DNA of 40,667 nt from Candidatus Cryptobacteroides excrementavium (GTDB lineage: Bacteria > Bacteroidota > Bacteroidia > Bacteroidales > UBA932), in contig JADILX010000079.1 of NCBI GenBank assembly GCA_017695025.1, forward strand, positions 1-40,667. Reading direction: 5' to 3'. Positions 38,117 to 40,667 of the stretch are shown here, piece after piece (within the stretch, counting starts at the first letter, position 1; each line of letters starts with the position of its first letter). The notes below the pieces were generated by a model. It did not search any database, was not told where the DNA came from, and saw only the letters and a list, made by a program, of their open reading frames with translations. The position numbers and the translations under genes are program-made.

Positions 38117-39073
38117 TCAGATACTTTTTGCCCTCAGCAGCCAATACAGCAGCCTCGGAGGCAATATCCTTACGCTCAGATGACTCATCGGGCCATCGTT
38201 GAAAGTATCCGCAAGCCTTTTGGCAAACTGCAGATACCCGGCAGACTGACGGTAGGTGTGAGATGAGACATATCTTCCAAGGGCTACCTTGTACCAATAT
38301 ACAACCGACGGAAGATGCAGCCTTCCGGGCACATCCTTCACTATCTCATAGATCCGCTCTACTACCGACTGGAAAGAATCTATGCCGAAGTCATATTTTT
38401 TCATGAAATCCGGAGGGCACCAGTAATTGTAGCCGCACTCCGGGATACAGATAACCCGGTGGACAAGCCGGATATACCCAAGGACAAAATACTCGTCCTC
38501 AAATATGGTGAAGGACTCATCGAACTTCAGCCCGGACTCCCTGATGAGACTCATCTTGAAGAGTTTATTCCAGATAAACTGGAAAAGCCGCTTGCCGAGG
38601 AGCGTCTCAAGAAGCACATCATCATCGGTAAAAATCTCGGTATGGCCGAGCGTCTCCTGCGTCCACTCATGCTCCCCCGGCCTCAGGATATTGTAGCCAC
38701 ATACGATCATCCCCGCCTTTTCCGCAACCGCGACCATGGAAGAAAGCCAGTAGTCCTTGACCGTATCATCACTGTCACAGAAAGCCACATAACGTCCCCT
38801 GGCGCGGTCAAGGCCGGCATTCCTTGCAGCCGACACCCCTTTGTTGGGCTGGGAAACCACCACTACCCTGCTGTCTGCGTCAGAATAAGCCGCACAGATG
38901 GCACCTGAAGCATCTGTACTCCCGTCATCCACAAGGATGAGTTCGAAGTCAGAAAACGACTGTGCAAGAATACCCTCGACACATCTCTCGAGTGTCTGGG
39001 CGGCATTGTACACAGGGACTATCACTGATACCAGAGGAGTGTATGTGCAAGTATTGTCCATAATGTCTGTCAT
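38117..39073 (-). CDS. Glycosyltransferase family 2
   Basis: PLVSVIVPVYNAAQTLERCVEGILAQSFSDFELILVDDGSTDASGAICAAY, GVSAARNAGLDRARGRYVAFCDSDD. Start at 39073 gives ATGA overlap with rnhA. Confidence 0.93.
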   Translation of the reverse strand: MTDIMDNTCTYTPLVSVIVPVYNAAQTLERCVEGILAQSFSDFELILVDDGSTDASGAICAAYSDADSRVVVVSQPNKGVSAARNAGLDRARGRYVAFCDSDDTVKDYWLSSMVAVAEKAGMIVCGYNILRPGEHEWTQETLGHTEIFTDDDVLLETLLGKRLFQFIWNKLFKMSLIRESGLKFDESFTIFEDEYFVLGYIRLVHRVICIPECGYNYWCPPDFMKKYDFGIDSFQSVVERIYEIVKDVPGRLHLPSVVYWYKVALGRYVSSHTYRQSAGYLQFAKRLADTFNDGPMSHLSVRILPPRLLYWLLRAKSI

Positions 39074-39549
39074 ATTAGTGTTGCCGCTTGGGCTTCCTGC
39101 ATATAGCCCGTATCTTCGGGCAGGCCGGGACGGGAGGCCGCAGCCACTGCAAGGGCATCGCATCTTTCATTCTCGGGATGGCCGGCATGCCCTTTCAGCC
39201 AATGGAAAGTCACCCTGTGCCTCCTGTACAATGGAAGGAAACGCTGCCACAGATCGGGATTCCGGACCTTCGCAAACCCTTTACGCACCCAGTTGTCAAG
39301 CCATCCTTTATTGATGGCATTCACGACATAGGAAGAATCACTCCACAGATGAATCTCCGCATTCTCCCACTTTACAGCCTCGAGGCCTTTTATCACAGCG
39401 AGAAGTTCCATCCTGTTGTTTGTAGTGCAGGCGAAGCCTCCGGAAAGTTCAAGTTCGCGGTCCCCGCATCTGAGGATCACGCCATATCCGCCAGGGCCGG
39501 GATTGCCTCTGGAGGAGCCGTCAGTATAGATGAAAATGGCAGGTCTCAC
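39070..39549 (-). CDS. rnhA: Ribonuclease HI
   Basis: IFIYTDGSSRGNPGPGGYGVIL, TTNNRMELLAVIKGLEAVK, LWSDSSYVVNAINKGWLDNW, WLKGHAGHPENERCDALA. GTG start overlapping the pdxA stop (GTGA). Confidence 0.94.
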   Translation of the reverse strand: MRPAIFIYTDGSSRGNPGPGGYGVILRCGDRELELSGGFACTTNNRMELLAVIKGLEAVKWENAEIHLWSDSSYVVNAINKGWLDNWVRKGFAKVRNPDLWQRFLPLYRRHRVTFHWLKGHAGHPENERCDALAVAAASRPGLPEDTGYMQEAQAATLI

Positions 39550-40628
39550 TCTATCACCGGCTTTCCCTTATCCTGTCTTCCTGCCTGCTCATGTGTCACC
39601 GGCATCTTCCCGGCCTGCAGTGCATCATACTTTTCGCGGTTGTGGTAGATGTCGATTGCAGTGTAGATGGATGACATCATCGACCTCGGGTCGGCCATGT
39701 CCCTTCCGGCCATATCGTATGCAGTGCCATGGTCCGGGGATGTCCGGACTATCGGAAGCCCTGCAGTATAGTTCACACCACGCTCAAAGGCAAGGGCCTT
39801 GAACGGGATGAGCCCCTGGTCATGATACATGGCAAGCGTAGCATCAAAACGGCTGTAGTTGCCCAGACTGAAGAATCCGTCAGGAGAATAAGGGCCGAAA
39901 GCAAGGATTCCTTCATCATTGGCAGCCTTGACAGCAGGCAGGATAACAGACTGCTCTTCATCTCCGAGCAGGCCGCCGTCACCGCAATGCGGATTGAGGC
40001 CTAGCACTGCTATCTTCGGGGCTACGATACCGAAATCCCTCTGCAGAGAAGACTTCATTATCCTCAGTTTCTTGAGAATAAGATCGGTTGAAAGGCTCTC
40101 GGGAACATTCTTCAAAGGTATGTGCCCCGTAGCGACCGCCACTTTCAACTGGTCACTCACCATTATCATGAGCCCCTCTTCCACGCCGAACTCATGCTCA
40201 AGATATTCCGTATGCCCGGTATATCCGAAACCTTCATTGACCATCGCCCTCTTGTTGATGGGAGCTGTCACCAGTACATCTATATATCCGTTGCGGATAT
40301 CCTCCACTGCACATTTCAATGACGCCATGGCAGACTTGGCAGACTCCGGAGTAGCCTGGCCGGGCTCCACGAACACACTGTCCGGAAGACAGTTCACGAT
40401 ATTTACTCTCTTCTGATGGACATCCTTTGCCGATGTTATCACATTTGTATTTATCTGCTCAAGATTGTGGATCTGTTTCCTGTAGAATCCGAATATCTTT
40501 GAGGAGCCATACACGACAGGCGTACACATGTCCAGCATCCTTTCATCAGCGAAAGACTTGATGATGACCTCGTAGCCTATGCCATTGCCGTCCCCCTGGG
40601 TAATACCCACGACCAATTTCTTTCCCAT
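39546..40628 (-). CDS. pdxA: 4-hydroxythreonine-4-phosphate dehydrogenase
   Basis: VGITQGDGNGIGYEVIIKSF, VTAPINKRAM, GHTEYLEHEFG, GLNPHCGDGGLLGDEE, AMYHDQGLIPFKALAFERGVNYTAGLPIVRTSPDHGTAYDMAG. Confidence 0.95.
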   Translation of the reverse strand: MGKKLVVGITQGDGNGIGYEVIIKSFADERMLDMCTPVVYGSSKIFGFYRKQIHNLEQINTNVITSAKDVHQKRVNIVNCLPDSVFVEPGQATPESAKSAMASLKCAVEDIRNGYIDVLVTAPINKRAMVNEGFGYTGHTEYLEHEFGVEEGLMIMVSDQLKVAVATGHIPLKNVPESLSTDLILKKLRIMKSSLQRDFGIVAPKIAVLGLNPHCGDGGLLGDEEQSVILPAVKAANDEGILAFGPYSPDGFFSLGNYSRFDATLAMYHDQGLIPFKALAFERGVNYTAGLPIVRTSPDHGTAYDMAGRDMADPRSMMSSIYTAIDIYHNREKYDALQAGKMPVTHEQAGRQDKGKPVIE

Positions 40629-40649
40629 ATCCAAATAATTTCAATTCTG

Positions 40650-40657
40650 CAAATATA
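40650..40657 (-). promoter_or_regulatory. Candidate -7 box for pdxA
   Basis: CAAATATA on + = TATATTTG on -, 21 bp upstream of the pdxA ATG. The -33 box would be outside the window. Confidence 0.4.
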
Positions 40658-40667
40658 AATATAATAA

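Noticed and set aside
1-40667. CRISPR arrays, tRNA/rRNA genes, IS elements or invertible promoters
   Set aside because: No regularly spaced repeats, tRNA-like cloverleaf, transposase/integrase motif or long promoter-flanking inverted repeats seen on reading; a dedicated tRNAscan-SE/ISfinder/minced run would be needed to exclude them fully.

Overview
Bacteroidales-type chromosomal window, densely coding, with no rRNA, tRNA, CRISPR array or IS/transposase recognised. From left to right it contains: (1) an AT-rich left edge with the 5' part of an AAA/ABC-type ATPase gene running off the window (minus strand, missed by the ORF track because it is open at the edge); (2) GDP-L-fucose synthesis genes gmd and fcl; (3) a translationally coupled FrhB-like iron-sulfur protein and polysaccharide pyruvyl transferase pair on the minus strand; (4) a divergent plus-strand block of hydE-like radical SAM, OprO/P-like porin, double lamin-tail-domain lipoprotein and exported calcineurin-like phosphoesterase; (5) a polysaccharide utilization locus on the minus strand (SusC, SusD, GH18-like pseudo-enzyme, DUF1735+LamG lipoprotein, DUF1735+GH18 endoglycosidase, BACON/LRR-like lipoprotein) with FecR anti-sigma and a divergently transcribed ECF sigma factor. 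The layout resembles N-glycan-processing GH18 loci of gut Bacteroides. (6) A tricorn-like S41 protease, polyprenol-phosphate mannose synthase-like GT2 and dihydroorotase on the plus strand; (7) a minus-strand housekeeping and surface-sugar block: pdxA, rnhA, GT2, rfbA-rfbC-rfbD-rfbB, beta-barrel protein, aminotransferase, secA, bactofilin. Several Bacteroidetes-type promoters (TTG-N20-TAnnTTTG) can be read directly. One sits so close to the hydE ATG that a leaderless mRNA is predicted. I see no clear new defence or mobile system. The most interesting items are the compact GH18 locus with its pseudo-enzyme and BACON-LRR tail gene, the porin/lamin-tail/phosphoesterase trio, the orphan hydE with leaderless promoter, and the truncated ATPase island edge. 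All family calls are from reading the translations; no database search was run.
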